From: Trileptium ribeirensis
Lineage: Eukaryota > Nematoda > Enoplea > Enoplida > Thoracostomopsidae
Assembly (NCBI GenBank): GCA_030248225.1
Contig: JASANE010001549.1
Location: forward strand, 1 to 64,000
Direction: 5' to 3'
Length of the DNA: 64,000 nucleotides
Shown here: one piece after another, positions 45,067-56,976 of the stretch
How positions within the stretch are numbered: the stretch's first letter is position 1
Layout: every line of letters begins with the position of its first letter
Program-made: the position numbers and the translations under genes
The notes under the pieces: generated by a model
The model's database searches: none
What the model saw: only the letters and a program-made list of their open reading frames with translations
What the model was told of the DNA's origin: nothing

Positions 45067-45663
45067 TTATAACTGCAATACCACTGGCAAGTGCGTTGTC
45101 TGGTCCGAGGTGACCACCAAGCCCTGTGGCTCGATGACCACTCCTACCTGACGATTGACAAAGGCACTTAATCGCGAGATCGAATCGTTAAATGGCGAAA
45201 GCGTTGCGCGTGTAGAGCTGAGCGCGGAGAGCCGAAGTAACAACAGAATTGTACATACTCTCCACATTACTGAAGGATGTCCGAGGCCATTAAGGCTCGG
45301 TGAAGAGGATCGTACCCCGTTACGATTGGTTTCCCTCATGGTCTCGTTATTTGCAAATAGTTCCGTAGGGTCGCTATTAGTCTCCCCGTCGCTCGTTTCC
45401 GTGTCACTCGACTCAATTATGCTTTCTTGCTGGGCGGAGTCGCTATTGGAGTTATCTTCCGATTCTCCGTCGGATGAGTCGAGGTAAGCGGCTAAGGCTG
45501 TGGTTAGTTGTGCGTCCAAGTTCGGGACGGAACAGTTGGTGTCATCGTCCGGAAACAAGCATAGTTCTGAAATTAAGCGGTCCCTGCCCAACTTTAGTCC
45601 GGCAGACGTGTCTCCCTCTGTCTCAAGCAGTCCAGCGATGTCGGGGCGCCGCAAAAGTCTCAA
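45067..45663 (-). pseudogene. env: Envelope-like precursor, N-terminal part
   Basis: 198 open codons, continuing upstream to a stop near 45700. It has an acidic Ser/Asp/Glu-rich leader (residues about 60-115), then a hydrophobic signal-like segment at about 133-150 (VMWRVCTILLLLRLSAL), then the start of the ectodomain. The likely initiation Met is one of those just before the hydrophobic segment (residue 109 or 133). A strong donor, AAGCG/GTAAGTAA, at about 45731 lies just upstream and could serve a spliced env RNA. It ends at a single TAA (45069-45067). Confidence 0.55.
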
Positions 45664-45693
45664 GCGTGCACTTAGCAGTACTAGTCGAGCAAG

Positions 45694-47536
45694 TCAGTGA
45701 GTTTCGTCGTCAAACTCCATATTACTTACCGCTTGGGCAACAAAGAGGTTGATCGGAACACCACGTGTATCGTGGTTCCGATAGATGAATTCGATCAAAT
45801 AGGGCGCTTCGCACAAGAGGTCGTGTAACTCAAGGTTCGCCTCGCGGAAAGTTTTTCTGCACTCGGGCCGACTGAATTCCGACATAGAAAGGCCAATGAG
45901 GTGCAACGTATCCATCCGGGAGGATGGACGCGCAAGCGGTACTCAGCGTATCATCGTAAGTCCACCTTCCTCGTTGACCGAAAAAGTAGCAACTTAATCC
46001 TATATCCCGAGAATCTTTTGTATGGCGTTCCTGGCACTGGCGACATACCGGATCCCTACTCAACTCCACCTCGAATTCTCTCTCAATAACCTGCTGGAGC
46101 GTGTGGCCATTCACGCATTGACCCACTAGTTCTATGAAAGATTCCAACGAAGCGAGAGTTACGGGACCAAGATGCATTCCAGTCATGCAATGCCCAATTG
46201 GGGAAGCCATGCCTAATATGCTGTTTAGCATGGCGGCGTCTCGCTGTAAGGTGGGGCGTGTCCTAACTTCAAAACGAAGCTCAAAAAGTCGGCTCAAATT
46301 GTTCAGCTGTTCTATTACGAGTATTACTCTCCGATAAAAGAGAGCCTGCGGTTGCAGTGCCGAAGGTTGTCCGAAGTCAGCATTAATCTCGCTAGACCTA
46401 AAATTAATTGGTATCAGTCCCTCAGCCAATTGGTTATGCGCATCCTCGGTCAATTCAATGCGAGGGAATTGATAAGCTGCGGTCTCGGTATGATTTGCGG
46501 TTATAGTGAACAGTGTGTCACACCCGAGAATTAGGTTACGTTCCTCGTCCGTCATTACTCTAACTCGTCCAAGTTCTATCGGCGTATTATTGGGAAGACA
46601 AAGTCCAGACATGTCCAACAGTTGTTCGTCAAGTCGGTGTACTCGTTCGTCGTTAACTTCCCGTATAAAGTTAAGCAAGTTCTCATGTCCCATGCACGTG
46701 TCCGAGTCCTCGCTAGTTAAGCTCACAGATTCCTCCGAATTACCCGGGGACATACATGGTCTCCCTTCGACGGATTCCTCAGTAGTCGCACCTACTTCGT
46801 TTGGGTTACCCGAATTACCCGAGGGCATACTAGGCACCTCTTCGACGGGTCCCAATATATCACTGGAGATGTCGGCCAACGTATCTGTGGAGCCACCTAA
46901 ATTACCCAGGCGCATACAAGGCGTCCCTTCGATAGGGTCTCCATGAACGTTCTCGACCAGTGGATCCGAACTCAGCTCATTCACGCTTCCTGTAGCGATA
47001 CTGCCACTATCGCTGCCTTCACTCAGATCGCTTTCTCCGGCAGCACCATCTCCTTCCTCGGAGCGGATGGACAATTGACTGGCTCGCAAGCTTAAATCAA
47101 TGCCGTCATCTGATGGTCCACGCGGTAGATCGTTATTGTGTTCGCGACGCACTTCCCACACCCCTTCATTATGCCACTCTCGTGCATCAGGGCTGGGTTC
47201 GCGTCGGTACCAGTCGGCATTCGGATCCACCCAATTGGCCCAGAATTCCTCATCATCCAGCATACGTTCCTCATCCATCTCGCTATCACTGCGCTCGTCG
47301 CAACTATCGTCAGGCTCCTCTGGCGCAACAGTCACGCCGTATTCAAGCTCATTCTCTAGTTCATTTTCACCGTGATCAATCTCCTGCTGGGTACCCTGGC
47401 TTACATTACAAACTTTCGCTTCGCTTAAATAGTTCGCATCGCTCGCTACGGATCCGTTTCGTTCAAATAGGAGTCCAACCAACTCCTTTAATTTATACGA
47501 TTCAACAAGTTCAACATACTCAGCGCTATCCTTCAC
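45694..47536 (-). pseudogene. Unassigned accessory ORF between gag and env
   Basis: 568 open codons (47536-45830), then a probable frameshift near 45905 into a further open frame (to 45694, LELHDLLCEAPYLIEFIY). The N-terminal half is acidic and disordered and holds three imperfect repeats of an EG-PCM-x2-GN-type motif (EGTPCMRLGN, EEVPSMPSGN, EGRPCMSPGN). The C-terminal half looks folded (MTDEERNLILGCDTLF to SLESFIELVGQCVNG), followed by a Cys/His group (VCRQCQERH) near residue 500. I recognise no family. A GTAAGT donor at about 45731 lies in its end. Confidence 0.5.
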
Positions 47537-47568
47537 GCTGACTTCAACACAAGTTTCATTGAAAAAAC

Positions 47569-48683
47569 TTAGCTCATTGCAGGTAAGTCGCTGCGCGCTT
47601 CAACGACGGTGGGCGCGACGGAAGCCTCACAATGCGCTGGACAGTCTTTGTTCGCCACCCTGCCATCTACATCCCCGTACCTGGGCAGACCCCGGGCAAT
47701 ACTTTCAGCCCCAACGATCATACCCGCTTCATCGGCGCAATCGGCCGCGAACCCGTCGCTACCTCTGCTTGGATACGGGTGACAAGGGCGGCCCCGGTCA
47801 GCATCAAGGAAGGACCCAATGACCGTGGAACCCCTTGCCAATGAGGTCGGGAAAGTCACCTCAACTCCATCAGTAGCATACTTTCGCCGGCTCGAAGTAG
47901 CATTCAATTACATCAATATCACTTCCATTATCATCTTCCAAGAATTCACTAAGGCTACAAGCGCGTCCTAACTTAGGCAAATCAATACACTCATACGACA
48001 CATAATTCTCATCATCACACAAGGGACGACCCGCGCGGCGGTCCGACCCGCATACTACATCATACGACCTATAATTTAGAACGGAACTAGGACTGGGCGA
48101 CTCCGAGAGGGCCCTAACATCGAACACCGCAGCCTCCATCGTTCCTGGTCGTCCGCCGACCTCTAAAAGCTCCATGGGTGCCTCACACGGCGACCCGAAT
48201 AAATCCAATTCTTCCTGAGCCAACATCATCGGCTTCCCTGCCGGAATCATCAACATCAACACTCTCGACACACGGATGGCCAGCCACAGAGGAGGAAAAT
48301 AATATCAATGGCTCTTCAAATACAACAACATCATCCTCGCTCACAATCTCTGCAGTCATCTCCAAAGAGCTGGGGGTTCCGCAATTCCCCCTTGAGGTGA
48401 TTCCCTGGGGAGTACCGGTTATAAAATCAACACTTCCTTTAAAATCACTCAACCTATAATTTTGAACGCAACCATCTTCCATTTCTTCGCAAATTTCCAT
48501 ACTACTATCACTATCCTTCACTACGGTTAACGTTCGTGGGTTCGTTCCGAACCCTCGCATGACCGGATAGTTCGATTGATCGATCCTTCGCTCGCCTCGC
48601 TGTTCGCCACTTACTTCGCTCGCAGACATATATACACGTGGATCAACACCCGCCCTAGGTGCGTCCACACATAACATAGACAA
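47569..48683 (-). pseudogene. Acidic unassigned ORF(s) after gag, frameshifted
   Basis: Three overlapping minus-strand frames (48683-48183, 48271-47870, 47907-47569) follow one another and look like one decayed acidic reading frame with two frameshifts. Short similar motifs occur in the first two (VQNYRLSDF and VLNYRSYDV). It overlaps the gag 3' end by about 70 bp in another frame. There is no known domain. Confidence 0.4.
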
Positions 48684-50740
48684 TCCTCTCCCAGGTATCC
48701 CTCTTTTTGGTGTTTTATATTTTCTTTGCTATATACAGTGTTAGCGTGCTCAATTCCGTGTGGCTCATCGCCCAAGTCCCTAGGGCACGATTCCATAAGT
48801 CCGGGGCTGTCCATACCCTGAACTAGATCACGGCTCCGTGGAAGACGCGCGGCATCAGCCCACGAAGTGGACGTGATCACGTTCAGGTGTCTCTCAACAA
48901 GTCCTTCCATCATCTCAAAGTCGTCCAAGTCATCGTGTCTGTTTATCAAGTATCCGTCGTCATCGTACAATGGTTCGTCCGTAGTCGCGATAGCGTTCAC
49001 CTGTCCAGTCGGTTCACTATGCCCTAGTTTGCCTTGAATCATACCGAGTTCGCGACTGAGCACTTCTAGGCGATGACTAGTAGCTGGGCTTGGTTCTCTA
49101 TTTCCATTGCCTTGCGATGCGCTACAATTCAATTGGTAGCGCCGGCGCGGTACAGCGCCATTGTTCCGGTTACTGTCGTCCCGTGAGTAAAATCGGCCAG
49201 ACTGCTGCTGATGGGGGCCCATGCCTCTGTTAGGGTGGGGTCGTTCGCTTTGGGCCCGTTGATACCCGTAGGCCTGTGCCAGCCGGTTGTTATAGTTATC
49301 AACTGGGCGGTTGGCGGCATGTTCTCCATTTCCGCGATTATTATTAGCGAATCCCGGCGGTGGTCGGCCATATTGCGGTCCCACTTGATTTGGTCCGCTC
49401 GGTCGCATTCCAGCATTGGGCGGATTGTTCCATCCGGAATTACTCCGATATCCGTTTCCGTTGTCAGCTCGCCGAAACTGTGGCGGTGGGCCTCCTCGGC
49501 CCGAATTATAGTTATCGTTTCGTGGGTATGTACCCACACCATTTTTTGGTCCTGGCTGCCCTGGCTCTCGACGCGCGGCTCCAGATGCGTATGCTGGGGC
49601 TGGATCGACATTGCGCGGCGCGCCATTCACGGCAGCTGGCGGATAGCGCACGTTATATGGGCATTCGCGCATAACGTGTCCTGGTTCTCCGCAGCGATAA
49701 CAAATAATATGCGGTATCGGCAAGCACGGTGGCGCAGCAGGTGGGCCAGGCACAAACGGCGGCGCGAGAGCGTTAAGCTGGCGCGGGTTCTCGACCCTTT
49801 TATCAATTACATCCAGCAACCGACTTATTGTATCGCTGTTATTATTATTCGCCTTGCGATGTTCCTCCATCATATTTTGAAGCTGTGTGATCAGGCCTTC
49901 ACCTACTTCCTCAAGCAAAGAGTTTACAGTTTCAGCGCGAGGCTTACTGGCGACAGGCGCGTCCGGGTCGGGGCAAGCAGCGCTAGCGCCCTCGTATCGC
50001 TTAATAACACCCACGGTGTCCCGAAATGTCTCACACTCATGGATCTGGTTGAGAACCTGCCTACGCACCTCCGGGCGGAAGCCTCTTTGGAAAAACATTC
50101 GGAGCATGGTGTCTCTCTGTTCGTCTTCCATGTCTGGAAAAGCGCGATCACACAACTTCTGCAACTCTAAACCGTACATCGCTACTGGCTCGTTAGCCCC
50201 TTGTTGTCGCGTGCACAGTCCTGACAATGGTTTCTCAGGACGGCGGGACGACGAAAATAAAAAGCGCAAGTTGGCAACTAGCCCTAGGAAGCTTTGGCGT
50301 TTTCCCGATGGAAGGCCCTCGAAGGCCTCCCTTGCCGGTCCACGCAAGAGAGCCGGAACGCAAATCAATTTCCGACGATCGTCCCAACCATTGGCGTTGG
50401 CGAGACGATTATACATCCGAACCCAGTCTTCGAAATCTTGGCCTCCGGGTTTCCTATCAAAAGTTGGCATGTCCCTTAGCGGGATCATAGGAGGGCCAGC
50501 CGCTTGTGTAGTCAGGTGGTGCAGGATAGCGTTAGCAGTATTTTTATCCAATCCAGGTGACTCAGATGGTTCTCCTCTACGGAGTTATCCAGGGGGTCGG
50601 GGCGGGGGCATGAGCGGTCGCTCACCAGTGTTGGTGGTACGTCGGGGCCTGGCACGTAAGTCATCCTCCCTATGTCCATCAATCCAGCCAAGGAAGTCGT
50701 TGGTTTCCAAGTCTCCGTTATGATCGGCGTTGGGCTCCAT
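48611..50740 (-). pseudogene. gag: gag with CCHC zinc knuckle
   Basis: ATG at 50740-50738, a single in-frame TAA at 50587-50585 after about 50 codons, then 646 open codons. The Retrotrans_gag-type capsid region is FDRKPGGQDFEDWVRMYN through GFRPEVRRQVLNQI. A short coiled-coil-like region and one CCHC knuckle (ICYRCGEPGHVMRECP, codons about 284-297 counted from 50551) follow. Then comes a long Gly/Arg/Asn/Pro-rich RNA-binding-like tail. Gag forms the particle shell and binds the element RNA. The single stop makes this copy a pseudogene unless it is read through. Confidence 0.85.
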
Positions 50741-52225
50741 TTACTCGATTATCGTCCTTCTGTTTCTACGTATAACAAGTTGATCCCAATTTAGGTACAA
50801 GCTAGAATTAATGGTCAAACGAGCGCTCACGTTTCACAAGGCTTGGCGGGGGTAACAAGTAGGGACCAGTCTTTCAGTCAGTTAAATTCGGGTAGCCCAA
50901 ACTTCACTCTCCCAATGGAAATAAAAAGGCAGACCACAGGAGCTAATTACATGTGAGAAACTCAACGGTTCTAGTCAGCACTGTGATAGTCAACCGAATA
51001 GTCAGAGTGCTGCACGCGATTATAATGAGCGAACCAAATAATGAGGTGTCAAACACTATATGCGTAGATATATATATAGGTAAAAAGCATAAACAATTTA
51101 GGTTATCGATCAGCAAAATATTACCAGCCACTAGATAGCCGAGTAAAACACGGATAGGCGTCCGCAAGTTAGGTTGTCAAACAATAAACTGTTATTTATA
51201 ACAATATAAACCAAAACTAGTTACAATGTCCAACAGGCAATGTTCTGCTATCTTCCAAAATCGACGTCAGCTGAACCAGATCGTTCCCCAGCACGTCTTG
51301 GACGATCAGGATATTGCAAATGTCCGGCTACCCTGCGGCAACAACAATGAACCAGTCCCTGGAGTCACTGAGTGATTAAGCGAAGACCACGACGGCGCTT
51401 AGCGTTCAGCAGTTATCACCGAAACGAAAAGTCACGATGTCGATGACGATGTTCTATGAAACAGTTCCAGATGCCTCCGATAATCGTCCGGTGGTATGCG
51501 GTACGTTGATAGGTCCCGAGAGTACATCGCAAAATCGATTGGCCGTCCACACGTAAGCACGTCAACCAATAGCCTTGTATGTCCCTCGATGAAACAGGGC
51601 AAAACAGTCGGATTATCGTATTACGATGAGTGTTGATGATAGCACGACGAATGCAGGCCGAATAATGATATGTCGGGCCGGGTAAAATAATGTCGACAAT
51701 TACGACGAGAATACGAATAGTATATCAGTGATACTCGATTAGCCGAATTATTAATTAGATAACGAAGATGCAATTACTTTAAGAGCAATTCTGAAAAAGT
51801 GCCCGTTACTATGCCAGTGCTAAACCGGTTTGTACGCCGCCGCCGCAAAGGCAGCACCCAAAAGTAACGACTTACACCACACTCGCCAGTTCCGAAAGAG
51901 GTATGAATAAGGGCACAAAAATACAACGAGACATGCAAAGACATTACACAGCTGATACACAAACATAGTCCAAGAGTTGCGTGTTACGGAGCAGCGTGAC
52001 AAGCCCAAATTGCGAGAGGTCCACATAAAGATAAAATTTAAACCTACGTAAGATTTACAACCTCCCAAATCCTTACAGGCAGGTGCCACCGTTACGAGCC
52101 CTACAACAAGATAACGAGAGAAAACTCCCGCCGGGAGGGTTAGACGAACAAGGCACGCGTCACGGCGTGAGGGTTGAATGAAAAATTTAGACTCACTTCA
52201 TGGGGTTGAACGAAAATTTTAAAGC
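50741..52225 (-). other. Leader between primer site and gag
   Basis: About 1.5 kb of untranslated leader with only short hydrophobic frames (51167-50943 and 52089-51774), neither with a good ATG. It may carry packaging signals and a splice donor, but I cannot point to one with confidence. Confidence 0.45.
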
Positions 52226-52243
52226 CTCACGGCGTAGCCCCCA
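52226..52243 (-). promoter_or_regulatory. Candidate primer-binding site (tRNA-Pro-like)
   Basis: Four bases after the LTR end, the element sense reads TGGGGGCTACGCCGTGAG. The first eight bases (TGGGGGCT) equal the start of the tRNA-Pro primer site of gammaretroviruses. The rest does not match that tRNA, so the primer is uncertain. Confidence 0.45.
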
Positions 52244-52247
52244 ACGA

Positions 52248-52963
52248 TGTAACAACGGTGACGCAGCTGTATGGCGCAACTTCCTAACACCATGCCCTTA
52301 CGACCCCGGCTATCATAACCTAAGTTTCGCAATTTAGTCACTTTTCTTGGTCAGACCCAAGAAGCTATGGAGCTTAGCAGGCCGCAGACGCGCTTCACGG
52401 GTGTGTTCGGACCCCGCCCGATTGGTTGCGCACGTGTCTAGTATCGAGGTATGATTGCAGAGGTCCCCCAGGGAGGTTGACACCGAAACCTGCTCACAGG
52501 TCATGATGTCAAACCGATATTCCCTATCCTAATCTAAAGGAAGTTGTTTTGTCTAGCATGATTCAAGGCAAAACGCGTGATAGTTTAAGTTTGCTAGGTA
52601 AACTTTGAGTTCCACTGAGTTTATTCTTGGATGAACACTTTATTATTTGTAGCCTAGGTGGCCCCCACAGGGTTCCGACATTCCCTGAGAGTTTAATGTC
52701 GGGCTGTTTAATTGGTATCCTGATAACCTAGTTATATTAGTGTTTGGGCAATAAAGTTTTCCTAGTAAATTTTTTATCTTTTGTTTGAGCGTGACTATCA
52801 CGCCAGTGAGTTGGACAGGTGATTTGGCGGAACACTCTCGCTGCAGTACCATTGCACAATTATATCAATGCTGGCGGCAGACCGCTCGTGTCAGGGCTTG
52901 GAGTATTTACGTCCGCAAGCCGTGGCACGAAGGGTCGGCCCGTCCACTTGAACATCCTTATCA
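52248..52963 (-). repeat. 5' LTR
   Basis: A direct repeat of 27754-28284 plus the roughly 190-bp block (about 52311-52503) that the 3' copy lacks. In element sense it has a TATAAT-like box at about 52850 and AATAAAG at about 52640, and it ends TTGTTACA. The sequence beyond 52963 does not match that beyond 28284, so this is either the true LTR start or a truncation. Scattered substitutions between the two LTRs show the insertion is old. Confidence 0.8.
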
Positions 52964-55900
52964 CGTGGCTCGATAATCCTAGTATTGGAGTTTAAACAAA
53001 GCAGCTTACTTACGAACACAATAAGTAGTTCTTTGTCTGATCTGTTTGGATAGCTGTAGATGCCGTGTGGAATTTCGGCAGCTTAAACTTTCGAGTTTTG
53101 GAATAAAACACGCAAATGGTTATGGATAAGTAAACTTGTTTAACAAAAGAAAAATTGCCTAAGGGAGTTTGTAAAAATTCTGGGATTATGAAAACTGTTT
53201 TCGTGTTCATATTCAGCACTGAATTCCCTGAGACAACAACTAACGTTGTCGGGCAATGTAACTTTTAGGGGCGGAAGTGATATGCATGATATGCTGTTCT
53301 CAATATACTAAGCCTAAGCCTTAGTCTTAGCTTAAGCTAAGGTTCCTTCATGACCATGTATTAAACCTAAGCCTTGGTCGGCGGTTGCCGCGACCTGAAA
53401 TCTCGCTCTAAGCTGTTCTTTTTTCTAACGTTAGACCGTCCGGCTCGTAAACGTGACATGGGCCACAAAGTCAAGCGGCGCCGCCACCTGCGTGGGATTG
53501 CGCCCCATAATTTTTAAGAGAAGGATGGAATCTCGCCCTCCCAATCCCACCAGATGTTTCACATATTGACATGAAAAAGGATTTTTGCTTTCGGTCGCAC
53601 TCAATGTATAACACAAATCCGCACCAGCTTCCTAGAGTGAAAAGTCAACCACGCCTCCCTAAATACCAAAGCATAAAACAGACCCCATGTGCCCCCGTCA
53701 GTGAAAATTGTGGCGCCCCATCTGACATATTTGTGCTCGAAAGCAAGATCAATGTGTTTGGGCGCGATGAATTTGGTAGGCCAATAAATCACAAATCACA
53801 TTTTGAGGTTACTAAGAGTAAAATCTCTAATACTGATTTCTCTATTATGTTAGTATTAAAATTTGAATCAGTCTAATATTGACTCGACTATTGACAGATT
53901 ACCTTGGTGGTGTGGGTCTAACCCCTTCCTTTATGTTTTTCAAATTTTTTCTGAAAACATACATAATTTGTGTCACATGTATGAATAACTCATTGAACCT
54001 AAATTGTATTTATTTTATGTTTCTCTTTCGATTTTTGGCAATATAAAAAGATTTTGTTAGAGTAAACTTAGAAATATAAGTTTTGAAAAAATAGAGATGA
54101 AATTCAATAATTCTACACAAGTTTCATAATATTGTTTGCTTGTTTTTTAGTAAAATAAGCTTAAATTATAGTGAATTTTCTAGAATTATATGTATATTTT
54201 GTTCGAACGAAATTTTGGAAACCCACTTATTCAACTACAAATTTTTTAAGATATCACTTTGCCTCATATCATCTGTAATAAAAGTCTATCTCTTAACGAT
54301 AATGTTCTAAACTAGACTATCTTACGGTGAGGCTATGGCAATCTTTCATTAATACATTTCCATCTTATAGGTGGCCCAGGTAACTCTGAGGGGCAATACG
54401 TTATATTCGCAGGAAAAGTAACAGCTGAGAGCCAGAGGTTCGCGGGACGGCAGCCTGCCGACTTAAGCTTAGTGTATGTTTCATATAAGAACTTAGGCTT
54501 AGTATATAGAAAACGGTATAGCATGCATTACACGTTGGCCCCTCAAGGTTACCTAGGCCTCAAAGGTTATAAAGTGTTGTAAATTTAGATTGCATCACTG
54601 CATATCGCGGGCGAGCATTCCGTCTTTCCACTTTATAGTTGGGGGCTGGCCACTCTGTCTAATCCGTTTATTAAGAGGATTGTTATAGATTCCTTGTGTT
54701 TAGCCGCCTGGCCACGCCAAATTGACCCTCTATTTGTATTGGGGTCCCTTCTATTTATTTACTTGGGGCCACATGGTCCATTCCATGCAATTTCTGGTAA
54801 GTAGTCTATATTTCAGACTTTCGCAAAATTTCAAAAAGCACTTTATTTACTCGAAAACCTTCAGTGTGAAATTTCAGTCTTTTCATGAAACGCGTTCTAA
54901 CTAATGGAAAACAGAAAACCGGACGACAAACATATTTTCTATTTATTATAAGGCTGTGTCTCAAATTCTATTATTTATGCCGGGCTCTTCTAACTTGTAG
55001 TTATATTATCATTTATTACCGCATATATATTTTATATATATAATCATATATATATTTATATATATATGAAAAGATACATCAACTGTTGATAATAGAAAAT
55101 AATTATTGTAATATGTGTTGTGTTTATATACATGTAATGTAGAGATATCTATATCTGATCAGTAGAAAAATCCATAATTTCTAAAAGCCAAAACCATTGT
55201 GATTTGTTCTAAACATTTTCAAACAATGACCCGAAATTGGGGTACTACCTGACACAGATGTGTAACGGGAACAGGAACATGGTTTTGTCGAACGATCAGG
55301 AAACACTGGACGATAGACAAGGAGCATTGAAGCTTTTCTTTCCATCATCAAACAAACAGTGATAATGAGTGACAGTGGCACTGATAAAGTTCCGTGGCTA
55401 CGGCATTTGTGTAGGAATTGAGATATGTCCTGGTTCGTGGCCCGCTGTACCGAAACCAAACCTGAATTTCATGACCATCATGGGCGAAGTGATGAGATAC
55501 TGCGATTTTATCATTTCCATTGATTTCAAATTTAAATTGGCACAATGATAGATCTAAAAATTCGTTTTAGGCTAAGAAACTTAGATGTTCCAAAGACCAT
55601 CTAAGTATTTATTAAGCAGACCATGGCTGGAGTGAATGCGCGTGGGGAGGGGGGTAGTATGTGATGACGCAGTCACTGCGTTGACCCCGATTGTTGTACC
55701 TGTCGCACAGCGAATGCACCTAAGTATATGCTAGCATAGATCGTGATTGATTTTTGGAACCCGGCGAAATTATTCTCCGATGCGTCTTCTATTTTTTCAT
55801 CTTTCAGCGCCAATAATTGCCACTATCCTTACTGTCTAGGCTACCCCGGTCCTCGTGGTCTCGCACGAAATAGTTCACAAATCTCAAAACATACTTAAGC

Positions 55901-56756
55901 GAATTAGTCAGTTGGAACAAGCCAATCCCGGTTTTTAGAATTTATGTTGCAATCTAGGTTATCGTAGCGATTAAGCCATGCACAAGACATAATAATGAAC
56001 ATGAAGAGGAGCTAATTAGTTCCATCACAAACTTTTTATCATTTATCAATCAGACATACTTTGTTTTATCTTTTAGTTCCCGAAGACCGTCCAGTGACCC
56101 AACCTAACTAGTCTGCGTATGGCACAAACCGATTTTTAGAGCACTGGAAAAACTTGGCTTGAAAGTTTGAAAGGTTACAGATAATCTAAAGGGCTTCAAT
56201 CTTTTTTTGCAATTTCAAGAAACGCAATTTTGGGATAAATAGGTATCAGTACCTTATTTGTGCTTAAGGCGTAAAAAATTATTATATGTTTAGAAGTTCT
56301 GAATTTTATATTTTTGCTTGCGAAGCAGTTGGGGGAAGCACGTACACAGCTGCCCCTATCTATATTGCGTCACGCACAAAGTACACATTCGGCCGCAGAA
56401 GCAAATGTATATTGCATAAAGTAGGCAATGAATAAGGTCACACTTTCGTTTTAGACACAAATTACAAACGAATATACGATCGAGCCCTTTTTAAAACACA
56501 AAGAGTGGCTTAAAAACTTCAACAGAAAGCCTTTTGGCTATATAAAAATTAATAAAAACGTAGATTTTATCTATCTGGGTCTTTCCATGGAAACTAGACA
56601 AATCAACATGATCTTCTACAGTTTTTAACATAAACTAACCATTTGTCTTTAAATTACTTACAAAAACAGACGGTAATACTTAAGATAACGAAGTTCTTAA
56701 CCCATGAAAGCGCTGCTATAATTGTCTCTTCTAAGTCACGGTAAGAAATAGCATAT
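52964..56756. other. Gene-poor AT-rich DNA
   Basis: No gene is supported. It includes a small inverted-repeat cluster of CCTAAGCC/CTTAGCTTAAGCTAAGG words (53305-53380), a TA microsatellite at 55022-55070, and overlapping minus-strand frames at 55181-55545 that could be an exon but show no domain or good splice sites. Confidence 0.35.
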
Positions 56757-56976
56757 AACAACAACAAATAACAACAAATATTTATTGAAAAATTAATTGT
56801 ACATGTAAAACTTCATAATAAGCAATAAAACAGTGAAATGCAAAAGAAAAGAATAGTTGCCAAGTTGCATGTATAATAATTTTGTCAATAAAAGAAAGTT
56901 AGAAAGAGCTAAATTCCTACTTACATCTAACCTATATTATACGAAATAGGAGGGGGATTGTTTCCTGAGCATCTAT

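Larger units (their letters stand above)
27754..52963 (-). mobile_element. Giant envelope-bearing LTR retroelement (gypsy/Metaviridae-like provirus)
   Basis: Direct repeats at 27754-28284 and 52248-52963 bound a region of about 25.2 kb whose genes all lie on the minus strand. The gene order is gag, two unassigned ORFs, env, protease, RT, RNase H, integrase, two disordered ORFs, NADAR-SGNH. The RT (VDFRKLN, YIDD), the gypsy-like integrase with a GPY/F module, and the DTGA protease place pol with Ty3/gypsy elements. The region is richer in GC than its flanks. Size, env position and the NADAR gene are unusual (see findings). Stops, frameshifts and a MITE insertion show the copy is dead. No target duplication is seen, and the 5' LTR may be truncated at 52963. 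Confidence 0.85.

Noticed and set aside
49211..50723. Long plus-strand ORFs (319 and 278 codons) opposite gag
   Set aside because: They mirror the GC-rich gag coding sequence on the other strand; gag has the conserved capsid and CCHC motifs.
55181..55545. Overlapping minus-strand frames that could be an exon
   Set aside because: Two frames compete, no family recognised, no convincing acceptor or donor.
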